Assembly (NCBI RefSeq): GCF_003576645.1
Contig: NC_044930.1
Coordinates: 14,058,598 to 14,122,597 of the forward strand
Direction of reading: 5' to 3'
DNA length: 64,000 nucleotides
Source of the DNA: Ipomoea triloba
Lineage: Eukaryota > Streptophyta > Magnoliopsida > Solanales > Convolvulaceae
Shown here: positions 44,285 through 55,241 of the stretch, piece by piece
Numbering within the stretch: the first letter of the stretch is position 1
How the letters are laid out: each line of letters starts with the position of its first letter
Position numbers and translations under genes: made by a program
The notes under the pieces: model-generated
What the model saw: only the letters and a program-made list of their open reading frames with translations
What the model was told of the DNA's origin: nothing
Database searches by the model: none

Positions 44285-46363
44285 TGTGTTGAGGTCTAAG
44301 TAGAGATCCTAGGGTTTGAATTCTTGAGACTCTAGGACTTGATCAGTAGAAATTAAGGTGTTTGAGAATCCTAGGATGTGTGAATTCTAGGAATCGCGGT
44401 GAGGACACGCCTTATTTGCTTATATTATTTGTGGCTTGTTAACCTTGATGTTTTGCAGCTTGAGGGCGTCTTCCCGGTAAGTTCTTAATCGCTTTTAGAT
44501 AAGTTGCTTCGTTCTAGTTTTGCTTAAAGAGCCTGCTTTAGATTAGGAATAAGTAGTTAGTTGATGTGAAACGATGGATAGCACCGTATGCGTCTAAGCA
44601 ATCAGAAGATCGGGTGGCTCGTTGAAGAATATTGATCTACTCGCAGCTCGGAACCATCAGAAGCGGTCTACGTTCTCCGGGATTGGCATCTTCGCGTGTG
44701 TAGCATCGTCCACAAGATCGTCGTTAACCTCAAGACTTGAAGAACACGTTTCGTGCAGCTGAAGTTCGACGCAAGACGAAGAAAGCGATTGGAGGTCGAG
44801 GACTGAAGACTTGAAGACCCTCGGCTATGAGGGAACGGCAAGGGCTTAAGGAAGGAACCCCGGTGGCAAGGAAGGAATAAAGAGTAGCTGAACAAGCTAT
44901 TAGAAGATCGAATCGTCAAGCGTGAAAATCGCTTAGAGTTGAGAGGCTTCTTACCTTTCTTAAAGCCGAATTCCCCTTTGATCCTGGTAATCCCAATTAT
45001 CCTTTTGTTGAGCAATCCCTTTTATCTGTTCTAAATATCATTCCTATCTCTTGTTGGAAACTAAATTCTTCTTTGTTTCTTGAGACTCCAAATGCCTTTT
45101 GTTGAAACATCCCTCCTATCAATTCTAGACCTCATTGATATCTTCCCTTGAAATTGAATTTCATTTCTTTCCTTGAAAGCTTGTATACTCTCTCGTTGAG
45201 ACGTCCCATCTATCCACTCTAAATCGCATTCTTATCTTCTCTCGAAACGAATTCCTTTCTTTTCCTTGGAAGAATTCCCTACCCTATCGTTGAGGAATCA
45301 TTTCTGTCTTTCCCAACCTCGTTCTTAATTCTTCTTAGAACCTAATTCATTTCTTTTCTTTGGAAATCTGAATACCCTATCGTTGCTAAACTCTTTCGGT
45401 GTTTTCAAAACCTCGTGCCTATCTGTTCTCGAAACCAAGTTCTTTCCATTTCTTTTCCTTTCTTCAAAGAATTTGATATTCCCTTGGATTGAGAAATTCT
45501 TTTGGCCTCTTCGAACCTCATCCTTATCTTCTTTCGAAGCCGAGTTCTTCTCTTTTCCTTAAAGAACTTGACATTCTCTTTTTATTGAGAAATCATTTTC
45601 ATCCTTCCAAATGTTGCTATTGTTTGCTTCTTGAAAATACCTTGTGTGAGGTGGCAACCTTATTTTCCTAAGTTGTAACCTTTGATTCTATTTTTAGTCG
45701 ACGTTGTCCTTGAATCTTGAACCCTTAGAGAGCCATAAGATTAGTGTGGAAGTTTGGGACGCTCAAAAAGGAATCAGGAAGAAAGAAGGAGAATCAACAA
45801 AGTACCAGCATGGAAACTCGAACTTGGAATGTTAAGGAAAAAACAAAAGATTGGGCCACTCAACCACGTTAGCTCATTAGTTTAAGGGCGAAAGACTTGA
45901 TTTTTTATTTCCACCTAGAGAGGGCGTAGCGGTGCGGAGAGGAAACACGGAGCAGGTCCCCCAGCGGGGTGTTCCCCGTGGTCTTGCGGAATGGCGGAGC
46001 GGAGCATGGCCTTCCGCGTAGGAGTTCCGCGGGTGGGAACGGAATAGGGTAGCTGGGGTGGGCGTTCCGCGAGAGTGTACCGCCAGTTCAAAGGGCACAT
46101 GCGTACTTTCCCCTTTCCACTCAGATTAAAACCCTACCCCTTTTCTTTTTGTTAGCCTATCGGATCCCTTTCCCCTTTCCGTCTCTTTTCTTTTCTTCCC
46201 CGTAGCAACACCGCAGCCAGGGCTCCGTGAAGTCGATCCGTAGGAGCAGTAAGCACAGCACACCGGCGGCAGTGAGGTTCCCGTGCACGTCTCCTCTGTT
46301 TTGGTGCATTCTACGTGAACAGCCAGTAAGCTTGGAATCAACATTGAAGCAAGTCTAAACAAC
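44285..46363 (+). other. Leader of the LARD with 110-120 bp degenerate tandem repeats
   Basis: From about 44990 to 45690 there are six or seven diverged units containing CTCGAAAC.(A)AATTC.TTTC, TTGGAA, TACCCTATCGTTGAG and AACCTC.TTCTTATC. From 45895 to 46090 is a GC-rich block with GCGGAGCGGAGC-type motifs. No ORF is seen. Confidence 0.7.
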
Positions 46364-47572
46364 ATGGGAGAAGGCCAAGGAAACATTCGGTACTCCGTTC
46401 TTGATGGTAAAGCTCTCGACCCTCTACATTTTTCACCCGAGCTTGTGAACATGTTGAATTTTCAAGGCTTGTTGGAGCAATTTTTGCTCATTGAAAACGT
46501 AGTCTACCCCAATTTGGTCCATGAATTTTATCAGAATATGAAGGTTAAGAAGGTTAACCAGGTGCCCGTTCTCACTTCGATAGTGAAGGGTGTGAAGATT
46601 ACCTTGGACCCTCCTAAGCTTGCTAGATTACTTAGTTTGCCGTTAGGGGGTGTGAATCAGTATGAGCGTCACTATTGGATTGAGACGCAGGAGGTGGGCT
46701 TTCGAGACTATCTGCATTATATGTTGGGGCGAGAAGAGGGCATCACATTGGATGCCAGGCCCATTAAGCATGACTTGACTGGGGAGTAAAGGATTTTGAC
46801 TTTGCTTGTAGGAGAAAGTTTGTTGCCAAATAGGAACAACGGTAAGGAGGTAGCTGGATTGGAGTGTACTTTTGCGTACTTTCTGAAGCATCGGGTTAAG
46901 TTTGACTTGCCCAGCTTGATGATTTCTCATATGGAGTTCTGCAAGACGGCCAAGCGTCGCAACCGACCTTATGGGATGATTTTGAGTTGGATCTTTCAGA
47001 AGAAGGGGGTGAATGTGACAGGGGAGCTCAAGTTTGACTTGCCCAGCTTGATGATTTCTCATATGGAGTTCTGCAAGACGGCCAAGCGTCGCAACCGACC
47101 TTATGGGATGATTTTGAGTTGGATCTTTCAGAAGAAGGGGGTGAATGTGACAGGGGAGCTCGCTAGGCAGCCAATTCATAGTGTGTTCAATGCTCCGAAT
47201 CTTCAGTATTGTGGTTTGTTCCGAGTGGGCGGGAATGAATACGTCACGGCCCACGAGTTGAGCAGGATGCCAGCAGATGAGAGTAGAGAGCTCATAGAGC
47301 GTTTCCACATTCCCCACAAGAAGCTGAGAGGGTTGGTCGCGCCTCAGTAGGCCGAGCCGGCGGGTAATGATGAGGAGGACGACGAGTCCGAGGAGGGGTC
47401 TGAAGAGGAAGAGTCTGAGGATAAGATTGACCGGGAGCACCGGATGAAGGAGCAACATGACCCCATGGTTTCTGCACAGCCAGTTGACCCCATACTTCTA
47501 CAGCTGCAGGAGATGCATCGGATGGTGGAGGCTAGGTTCACGTCATTGGATTTGAGAGTGGACCGCGGTTTT
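46364..47572 (+). pseudogene. Plant transposon-associated ORF of the LARD, three in-frame stops
   Basis: From ATG 46364 one frame continues to 47572 through TAA 46787-46789 and TAG 47348-47350, ending at TAG 47570-47572. Residues such as VYPNLVHEFYQNMKV, SIVKGVKITLDPPKLARLL and CTFAYFLKHR resemble the putative plant transposon protein domain found in many non-autonomous plant elements and in Tat-type extra ORFs. Family membership is from memory. The C-terminal part is acidic (DEEDDESEEGSEEEES) with a predicted amphipathic helix (LLQLQEMHRMVEARF). No gag zinc knuckle, protease or RT is present. An exact 132-bp (44-codon) duplication at 46898-47161 preserves the frame. Confidence 0.65.
46898..47161. 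repeat. Exact 132-bp tandem duplication in the LARD ORF
   Basis: 46898-47029 and 47030-47161 look identical and add 44 codons in frame. The duplication may be recent or an assembly artefact. Confidence 0.92.
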
Positions 47573-47952
47573 TAGCGCTTGGGATTCATCAAGGCCAAGC
47601 TAGGCATTAAGGTTCCACCGGAGTATCTGCATCCCTATCCTTTTCAGGGTCCAGGCAGTTCGTCACGGGGAGGCCACCCAGGTTAGTTAATAGCTTTTGT
47701 GCATATGTTAGATCTTTGTTAGAAATCCTTTTTGACCTAGGTAAGTAGTTAGTTTAGTTCTTGCATGTTGTGGATGGGTTGGGTAAGTTAGAAGTTTAAG
47801 AGTTGGTAGTATAGTATGTTCTTAAGTTAAGTTTGGTTGAGCAATCCTTTTCTTTAACCTTCGATCGATTCCTTATTTCCTTGAACCGTTCCGTTTCACG
47901 TTCCCGTGAGTTTTGAGCTTCGGGGACGAAGCTCCTTTTACGGGGGGTAGAG
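47573..47952 (+). other. 3' noncoding region and PPT of the LARD
   Basis: 380 bp after the ORF, ending GGGGACGAAGCTCCTTTTAC then GGGGGGTAGAG. The GACGAAGCTCC...GGGGGG arrangement is typical for Tekay-like elements before the 3' LTR. Confidence 0.65.
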
Positions 47953-50459
47953 TGTAGTACCCCGTAATTTCGTTCAAGCCTTGAAATCGGTAATTATTTC
48001 CACCGGGTAATTTATTTGATTTAATTGGGCTTAATCTTTCCAATTGGTATATATATATATATATAATTCTTGAATCCGGAATTTATTTTTTATTCTAAGG
48101 CCCAATTCTTGATTTAATTCTTGTAAGGGATTTATTCAAATTTGGATCCTTACAATTCTTATAAGTAAGGGAATTTTTATAATGGCCCAATATATATCCT
48201 TGAAGGATTAATTCCATACTAGCTAGTAGTATAATAAATAATGTGAGACCCATTTTATAAGGGCCCATTATTTCATGTCTTACCCTAATATGATACATAC
48301 ACTATGTATGTAATGATTTCAACTATCCATATAAAAGGGTTTGTATTAATTCTTCCTACCCTTTTTCATTTCTCCTACCAAGAATAACTCTTCCTACACT
48401 ATCTTTCCTAAGAACCCTGCAATAGACATTATCCTTTCTTCTTCAAGATCCAAGACCAAGATTGCTCCTTTAGGATTCCTAAGGCTTGGGTAAGTGTTTA
48501 TCTTTAGGAATAAGCATTGTATCATCTTGTTTTCATAATCTTTATACAAGTTCTTATGTTATTCTTTTGGGGATCTTATGGGAAAAAGATGATCAAGATG
48601 GAGGTGGTGTCTTGTGAGGTGTTTTGAGGTTTTCTTGGGTGAAGTGTGCTTCAAGAGGTAACCATCATGTCCACTAAAACCTATTTTACACTCTTGATCT
48701 ATGAATATTATTTGGTGCATTGGAATCCCGTGGAAATCTTTGCTACTTAGCCTATTCTTTGGTTGTCTGTGAAGTCATTTTGATGGATTATGAACTTGTG
48801 TTCTTGATCCATTGCATATTTATGTTTATGGATATTTATTGGTATGGATTCCATGTTTATTTGGCTTCTGGGAGTTGTAATCTGAGCAATATAATCCTAT
48901 TTTTGTATTCTAGAAATGAACTTTGCGTATTCTGTCTGATCTGTTCTGGGAAGGGTTGGATCACACTTACGGAGGACTCTAACGGAATAATGTGCCTCGT
49001 TGGTGCCTTCCGCAAGTGTGTAACGGTGGGGGATGGCGGAGGGAGGACTCCGCCAAGGTTGTCCGCCTCCTTCTTGCGGAAGAGTGTGGCGGAGCTAGGT
49101 GTTCCGTTGGTGTGTTCCGGCAGTTCTGATGGCATTCTGGTTCCAGTAACCTGTTCTGTGATCTGTTCTCTGATTGTTTCCCTTTTTGGTATGGACATTG
49201 TTGGAGTATTTTGTTGGGTATTCTACCATGTCTTTGGAGTATCTATTCATATCTCTCGGTCCATCTTTTGAGTCTCTTGGTTAGTTGAATCCTTGATTAT
49301 ACAACCTGGGAGTTGGTTTGTGTTCATAATCTGAGATGAACACTCTGAGTGGTTGTTCTTGGGCTGAGGTTGAGGTTGGATGTGGATGGTGGATCTTTGA
49401 GTATCTTTGGGGTTATTGGGCACTATTTGCCTTTGTGTATTTGGGCACTATTTGCCTTTGTGTATTTGGACACTATTTGCTTTTGTGTATTTGGGCACTA
49501 TTTGCTTTTGTGTATTTGGCACTATTTGCCTCTATGTATTTTGGCACCATTTGCCTCCGTGTATTTGAGGACTATTTGCCTCTATGTATTCGGGCACGAT
49601 TTGCCTGCGTATATATTTCGGGCACGATTTGCCTTTGTGTATTTGGGCACCATTTGCCTCTATGATTCGGGCATTATTTGCCTCTGTGAACTGAGTTTGG
49701 ATTTGATTGATTGGTATGCGGATTGATAAGTTGGTTGGAGGGTAAGGGTTGGTGTTATCCTTACGTTGAGGTCTGTTTGGTCTCTTACTTGATTCTTGAG
49801 TTATATCGTATCTCGTTGGTTGTTGGTTATTCTTGGATGCATTCTTGTTTGGTTGTTTCTCATGAGTATTCCATTGTATTCATGATTCAGTTGGATATTG
49901 GTATTGTTGGAAAGTCCTTGGTTTATATATTCATTCAGCGTGTTGTTGTTGAGTATCCGATTTTAAATACTGAACAGTTCGTTGGTGTGTATATTCTATA
50001 TGGGTGTGTAAACCTATTTACAAACTTACTATATATATATATATATTTCCTTGCGGGTGTGAGTGGTGGTTGCTTAGCAGTCTTTTCCTAATGGTTTCTT
50101 GTATGTTTTCCAGGTATGGGATAAGTCTAAGCGAGAGCGCGTTAGAGCTTATCTTTATGAGGCGGCTTAGACTAGTTGATGTTGTTTTAGACTTTATGTT
50201 TGGGCCTGTGTGCCAATGATAAGATTATATACTCTTGTTTAGATTTTGGATGTTTTGGATATGTTTTGAGGATTTATATCTATGCAGTTCAGTTCTTTTG
50301 GTTAGCCTGTGCATCTAGGCCGTGCTTTTCTTACCTAGATGTGGCATGATACCCCTTAGGTTATAAATCGCTTCCGCTATGTTATGTTTGATAGTTGAGA
50401 TAGGCAGCTTTTGTGTTAAAGTTTAGCTATCTTGGCTTGTGTAAGGTTGGGGTGTCACA
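47953..50459 (+). repeat. 3' LTR of the LARD
   Basis: 2507 bp with TATAAAA at 48330-48336, a shorter TA run (48049-48064), and the GGGCACTATTTGCC minisatellite at 49413-49690. It has a CGGAT-type insertion of 13 bp near 48957 relative to the 5' LTR and carries about 100 bp around 48064-48220 that the N join in the 5' LTR lacks or inverts. Confidence 0.88.
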
Positions 50460-51075
50460 TGAGGCCTTTATTCTTAATTCGCCAAATCTATCCCTCTTGC
50501 CTTTTTCTTGGGATTAAGGAATTTTTCACTTTAAGCTCACTGTAGCCTCACCTTTTGCCCAAAGCCCTACCAGATTAAATTCAATTCCCGGGCTTTGCTA
50601 ATTTTATCTTTCTAAAACTTAAGGGGTACACACTCCCACTTCGAGAGATCCTTGACTAAGGTCCCAACAAAATAAAAGACGAAAAGCATGCAATCATTCA
50701 AAAAATTTCAATTTTGGTGGTGCAAAGTGTGTGCAATATGTAGCTTCCAAAGCATATCCCAAAAATTTGTTCGACATATGATTAAGAGTCCTCCTAGATA
50801 GTACTAACAACAACACACTCTCTAACCTTACAGCTTAACAACTCAGTTTATCACCCAATATATGCATAACATCCTTTCCACACTTAAGAGATAACATCGT
50901 CCTCGATGTTGCCATGAGGAATGGTGGAAAAGGAGCTGGGTCATAAGAACTATTAACAAAAGCTCCTTTCCACACTTAAAAGTGTTTCCTAGGCTCGGAC
51001 AAATCTACTAACATGAAGAAAGAAAAGAGAAGCAATGGAGAAGAACCCAATACAGAAGGAAAAAAAGAAGTAAAA
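50460..51075 (-). mobile_element. Athila-like relic, right part (minus)
   Basis: Continues 41193-41880. Minus strand GCAACATCGAGGACGATGTT followed by ATCTCTTAAGTGTGG (near 50880-50915) matches the CAACATTGAGGACAATGTTT...AAGTGTGG signature of the intact element at 17213. A second CACTTTTAAGTGTGG motif lies near 50970. No ORF remains. Confidence 0.62.
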
Positions 51076-52042
51076 AGACTAAGATATTCTTATCATTTTA
51101 CCTATTAATATTTTCCGGTGAGTTTTGCCGGAATGACCAAAATTGATAAAAATTGATAAAAATTGAATAGTTAAGATACTAAATTGATAATTTTAAAAGT
51201 CGTGGACTGAAATTAAGAAGACCCCAATAGTCATATGACCAAAGTTAAATTAACTCTATTTCATTCACAAAACACTTCATTATATTTTCTTTCTTTCTGC
51301 GAGAAGATCAGATCGAGCGTGTCCATGATGAAGGTGTGACAAGATAGAACATGAATTCAAGTGATTGCTTCTTTTTGAAGTCAGATCAATTTCCACTATT
51401 GCTATTTAATTTTTTTAAAAAATTAAAAAATATTCTTGTTAAGTAATTAATGATCTTCCGGCTGCTTAATTAATTCTTAATAAAATATATAATCAGGCTG
51501 GGAACGGTGCAGTTTAACAACTAATGATTGTGAACAAGAATGAAAGTTTCCTAAAATGGCAACCATTAATTGCCTCATGTTTCTATCATCATCATCATCT
51601 CACAAATGCTTGAAAAGACACAAAGATAATCAAATATTAGTTATGATTTAACATAAAGACATCCATGTGATTATGTTTCTAATCACTAATTAATGTCCCT
51701 GTTTAGTTGCAATATTATTAAGCTCAACAAATTATAACATGGACCCTATGATATATATAATATTGCATATGTATCCCTGGTGAATATCTTTCACCTTCAG
51801 TGTTTCCCAAGAGCAATGTGGCCTGCTTATTACTACAGATTTATTATAAATTATTGTTGAAGAAACAGTAATTTCCCACATAAAAGTAGACACTTTTCTT
51901 CTGAGATCTCTACCAACTTAAAAGGAGATTAAGCACTCAATTAAAGAACTAATTAATTGTCAAAAAAGATGTGGTTAGATTTGAATTGCTGATCGAATCT
52001 ATGACAACAAGCCAACTGTGAAACAGTAAACGTGTGTAGATA

Positions 52043-52096
<54 letters not shown>

Positions 52097-52099
52097 AAG
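51076..52099. other. AT-rich intergenic with (TA)n
   Basis: A TA run at 52045-52092 and a short foldback end near 51110-51250 (AAAGTTAAATTAACTC). No gene recognised. Confidence 0.55.
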
Positions 52100-52705
52100 C
52101 TTAGGATCACCTACATGAGAAAAATTTTTTAGGAGAAAATTAAGAACAAATCTCAACTTTACATCTGTAAAAATTCAATAGATCTGATAAGATTTTAAAA
52201 AACTAAGACGTAGTGACATTTCTGTAATTATCATCCACTTCACCATACAAAGTTTAACACTTTGATATGCAATTTTTAACAAAAAAAAAAATGCAAACCT
52301 GGTAAATTTTATAAAATTAATGAAAAAGCTAAAATTTAAATCTAAACCGTAAATGCTAGACCCTAAGTAGTAAAAAGTGAACTACTAAACCAAATAAAAC
52401 CAAAAACTCAGTGCTAAACTCTAAATTCGAAACCCTAAGTGCAATGCATTTTCGCATTTTTGCAAGTATAATCGTTTAATACTAAATATGCAAAATGTTA
52501 ATACTAAATGTGCAAAATGTTAATACTAAATCTGCAAACCTGAAAAACTCTAAAAACAATAGATTTTGGTGTTTAAATTTGCATAGTAAAGTTGGTGATA
52601 ATTATGAAAATACCACCACATTTTTTTAAAAATATTATTTGGTGCATTGAATATTTCCATATGTAAGGTTTGAGATTGGTTTTTAGTTACTCCCCTTCCT
52701 AAGGA
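52100..52705. mobile_element. MULE-like MITE, about 600 bp
   Basis: Left arm 52100-52255 and right arm 52570-52705 are diverged inverted repeats (AACAAATCTCAACTTTACAT versus the complement of ATATGTAAGGTTTGAGATTG; AATTATCATCCACTTCACCAT versus the complement of GTTGGTGATAATTATGAAAA). The interior has repeated TACTAAATNTGCAAAATGTT motifs (52480-52540). Noncoding. Confidence 0.62.
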
Positions 52706-53868
52706 CATGTTTTGTGTATGTATATATATGTATAGGGTTGCTCTCCAATGCGAACAACAGGCAAGAATTGAGAATGAACACAGGCCTTTGATCTTCGAAA
52801 ATCAACGCATCACAAATTGGCCACAACGCGGTGGTAAAATCGTCATTTGACTGTCGTAGTGGGCACGCAAAGGATAATATCGACAATGTAACATGCTCAA
52901 AAAGGTAAAAACCGTCTATTTCCCTCAAAAGCTTTCACACGACGAAGCAAAAACATCAAAAATCTCTCGTCAAACCAACAACATTTTGCTACCAACGCGA
53001 TAGTTTTTTGTGTTTTCACAACAAAAAATGGTAATAGAACTAAGCCCAATAGGTCATGCTAAGAAAAACCCTTCTAAAAGAGGTTAAAAATTTTTAAATT
53101 TGATGTTTCTTACGCATCACGTAATAGATTGCTATGACTTCATTTTACTTATCCTGCCTTAGTATTCGACAAATTGACACCAAAATTACCTATTTTTGTA
53201 TATTCAAAACCCTACACAACATAGAAACGAGTTAATAGCTTTGCATGCTAAGAAATATTTCAATGTGTGAACAGTGTTAGCTAATAACCCTATATTCATG
53301 CATTTATGTTACTGCACTTGGATATATGCTCAAGAAGATTCAACAATGTGCTCTGGAATGTCAACATATGCACTTGAAGACACATCAGTGTGCTCTGAAA
53401 GGCACATCAGTGTGCTTTGGAAGGCACGACATTGTGCTCTGAAGGTACAACATTGTGCCCTGGAAGAAGGTAAAAAATTGCATTGAAAGACAAAAATAAA
53501 AAACTTAACTTACTTACACAAATTACCATAATGCATGCCACCATTTTTTTTTTTAAGTAGCTTCATTTTGGATCCTTGATCTGGACTAGATTAATGGATG
53601 AGATTAAACCATTTTTTTCACCTAAAGAAAGCTTTTAACCCAATCCGTTATCTATATGTGTGTGTGTGTAACGACCTCTTTTTATTGTCTTTTCAAGCAC
53701 TTAAAATATTCGTTCTCATCATTTTTATTTTTTATATGATGCACCAGATGCATCAATAGCGAAAATTTTACTCTATACATTAATGTGCGGATGCACTAAG
53801 TTGATTTTCCATAGATTATTGGGTACATATCTTAGTATCTAGAGAGTTCGGGTAGAAATTAACAGTTG
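52706..53868. other. MULE-end-like sequence and short tandem repeat
   Basis: GGGTTGCTCTCCAATGCGAA followed by GAGAATGAACACAGGCCTTT (52735-52790) resembles MULE terminal regions. At 53325-53470 there are five or six units of about 24 bp (CATCAGTGTGCTCTGAAAGG type). No gene recognised. Confidence 0.45.
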
Positions 53869-54108
53869 TTATGCCGTGGATCGGGGTCTACTTTTTAAGA
53901 TGGACTCGAGTCCATGTTCATAATTTTAGAACTCTATATTCACAATTTTAAAACTCTATATTCAATAGTATAACACAATTTTTGAATCTATATAACAAAA
54001 TTGTGAGTATTGAGTAGTGTAATTTTGTATATTGAGATCTAAAATTGTGAACATAGAGTTTTAAAATTGTGAACATAGACTCGGGTCCAACCCGGGTCCA
54101 TAACATAA
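53869..54108. mobile_element. Foldback MITE, about 240 bp
   Basis: Ends GTTATGCCGTGGATCGGGGT and GACTCGGGTCCAACCCGGGT then CCATAAC. The arms carry inverted AACTCTATATTCACAATTTT repeats. The GCCGTGGA/GTCCA ends resemble the foldback MITE at 7525. Confidence 0.7.
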
Positions 54109-54825
54109 TTTGCCAGAAATTAAAAGGCTAGTTGTCAATTATATTAAATCAGATCAATATAAATAGCAGTCAATACTTAAAAGTTTAGAGTATGAACAAA
54201 ATCTAATCAATTTTGTGCAAAAATTGATTAGAGCTAGTAAACAGTACTGCTAGTTATCCTTTAAAAAAAAAAAAAAAAGTACTGCAAATTATAATTGTAA
54301 TCATGTTACATTTTACACTATTTTTAAAAATATTTGACGATATTGTGTTTAAATAATATTTTTTTCACCCATACAAAAAATAATCAACAATAAATGTTAA
54401 AAAATGTTATGGGAAATAACTCGATTATGTTAAAGCATGAATGAAGCCCATTATTTGTTACATAGTTGCTTTCGATCACCTTCACGGGTAAGATTTGTTG
54501 CACTTTCTTGTCAATTAGTTGTCCTTCATCAATGTATGTAATTCTTTGGATCTGATCTCTAAGCTAAGAAAGCTAATGTATGTAGCACTTCCCATTTGTT
54601 CAACAACAAAAAGATTATGTCCCCTTAATGTCATATGACCATTGACAAACTTTTCACCAACTTTTCCATCTCTTCATTAATTTCGATTCACACATTTCAC
54701 ATCCATACTTTGCACTTACTTTTGATTCGAAAACATAACGTCATTTCCATCCTTCTTTTTGCATTGTGTGCTCATTAATATTCCTAATATAATTTTTTCT
54801 GTTATATATATATATTTATATATAG
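54109..54825. other. AT-rich intergenic
   Basis: A poly-A run at 54262-54277 and a short TA run at 54800-54825. Nothing else recognised. Confidence 0.5.
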
Positions 54826-55030
54826 AAATGTTTTCAAATGAGGATACATATATTATCGAGGATTATGAAGACAAATGTTGTGCATTGGATTTTAAAAATT
54901 AATAGTGTAGATTAATTGTAATTTTAGATTATGTTTTGTTTTAAAAAGGCGTGTCTGTAGATTAATTAAGGTGATGGGGGTATTTTTGTCTATTGTAGCG
55001 TGTGTTTTAATTATGGAAGGCTTGATTTTC
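54826..55030 (+). repeat. MULE-like terminal region upstream of the gene fragment
   Basis: The sequence ATGTTTTCAAATGAGGATAC and GTGCATTGGATTTTAAAAAT has the layout of plant MULE terminal repeats. A matching inverted end beyond 56.4 kb was not found, so the element would be truncated. Confidence 0.4.
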
Positions 55031-55241
55031 GAATGGGTTTTCGGTAGAACACGCAACCGACGATCCCACACGGCTTTTCAGTAGGCTTTTTCAATTTTTG
55101 AACCGTCTCACTTCCTGCTCTCCTTGCAACACGGTATCTCATCTCCCCTTTTGACGGTTTGGAAGCTAAAAGGTTGGCGGTTGAAGAGTAGTCCTCTACG
55201 ACGCTGAGTTCATCGTAGAAGGCGGCGTGCTTAGGTCGTTA

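Larger units (their letters stand above)
41881..50459 (+). mobile_element. Large non-autonomous LTR element (chromovirus/Tekay-like LARD)
   Basis: 8579 bp with LTRs of 2389 and 2507 bp (TGTAGTACCCCG ... GGGGTGTCACA), an initiator-Met PBS TGGTATCAGAGCC (44272-44284) and a PPT TTTTACGGGGGGTAGAG just before 47953. Flanks TGAAG (41876-41880) and TGAGG (50460-50464) are a near-perfect TSD. Long LTRs, this PBS and this PPT resemble Tekay/Del chromoviruses, but no gag, RT or integrase is present. A roughly 440-codon ORF of another type occupies the interior. It lies inside an Athila relic. Confidence 0.85.

Noticed and set aside
46643..47458. A 271-codon minus-strand ORF
   Set aside because: Antisense to the LARD ORF; it also contains the 132-bp duplication and has no recognisable domain. 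The plus-strand frame has the conserved motifs.
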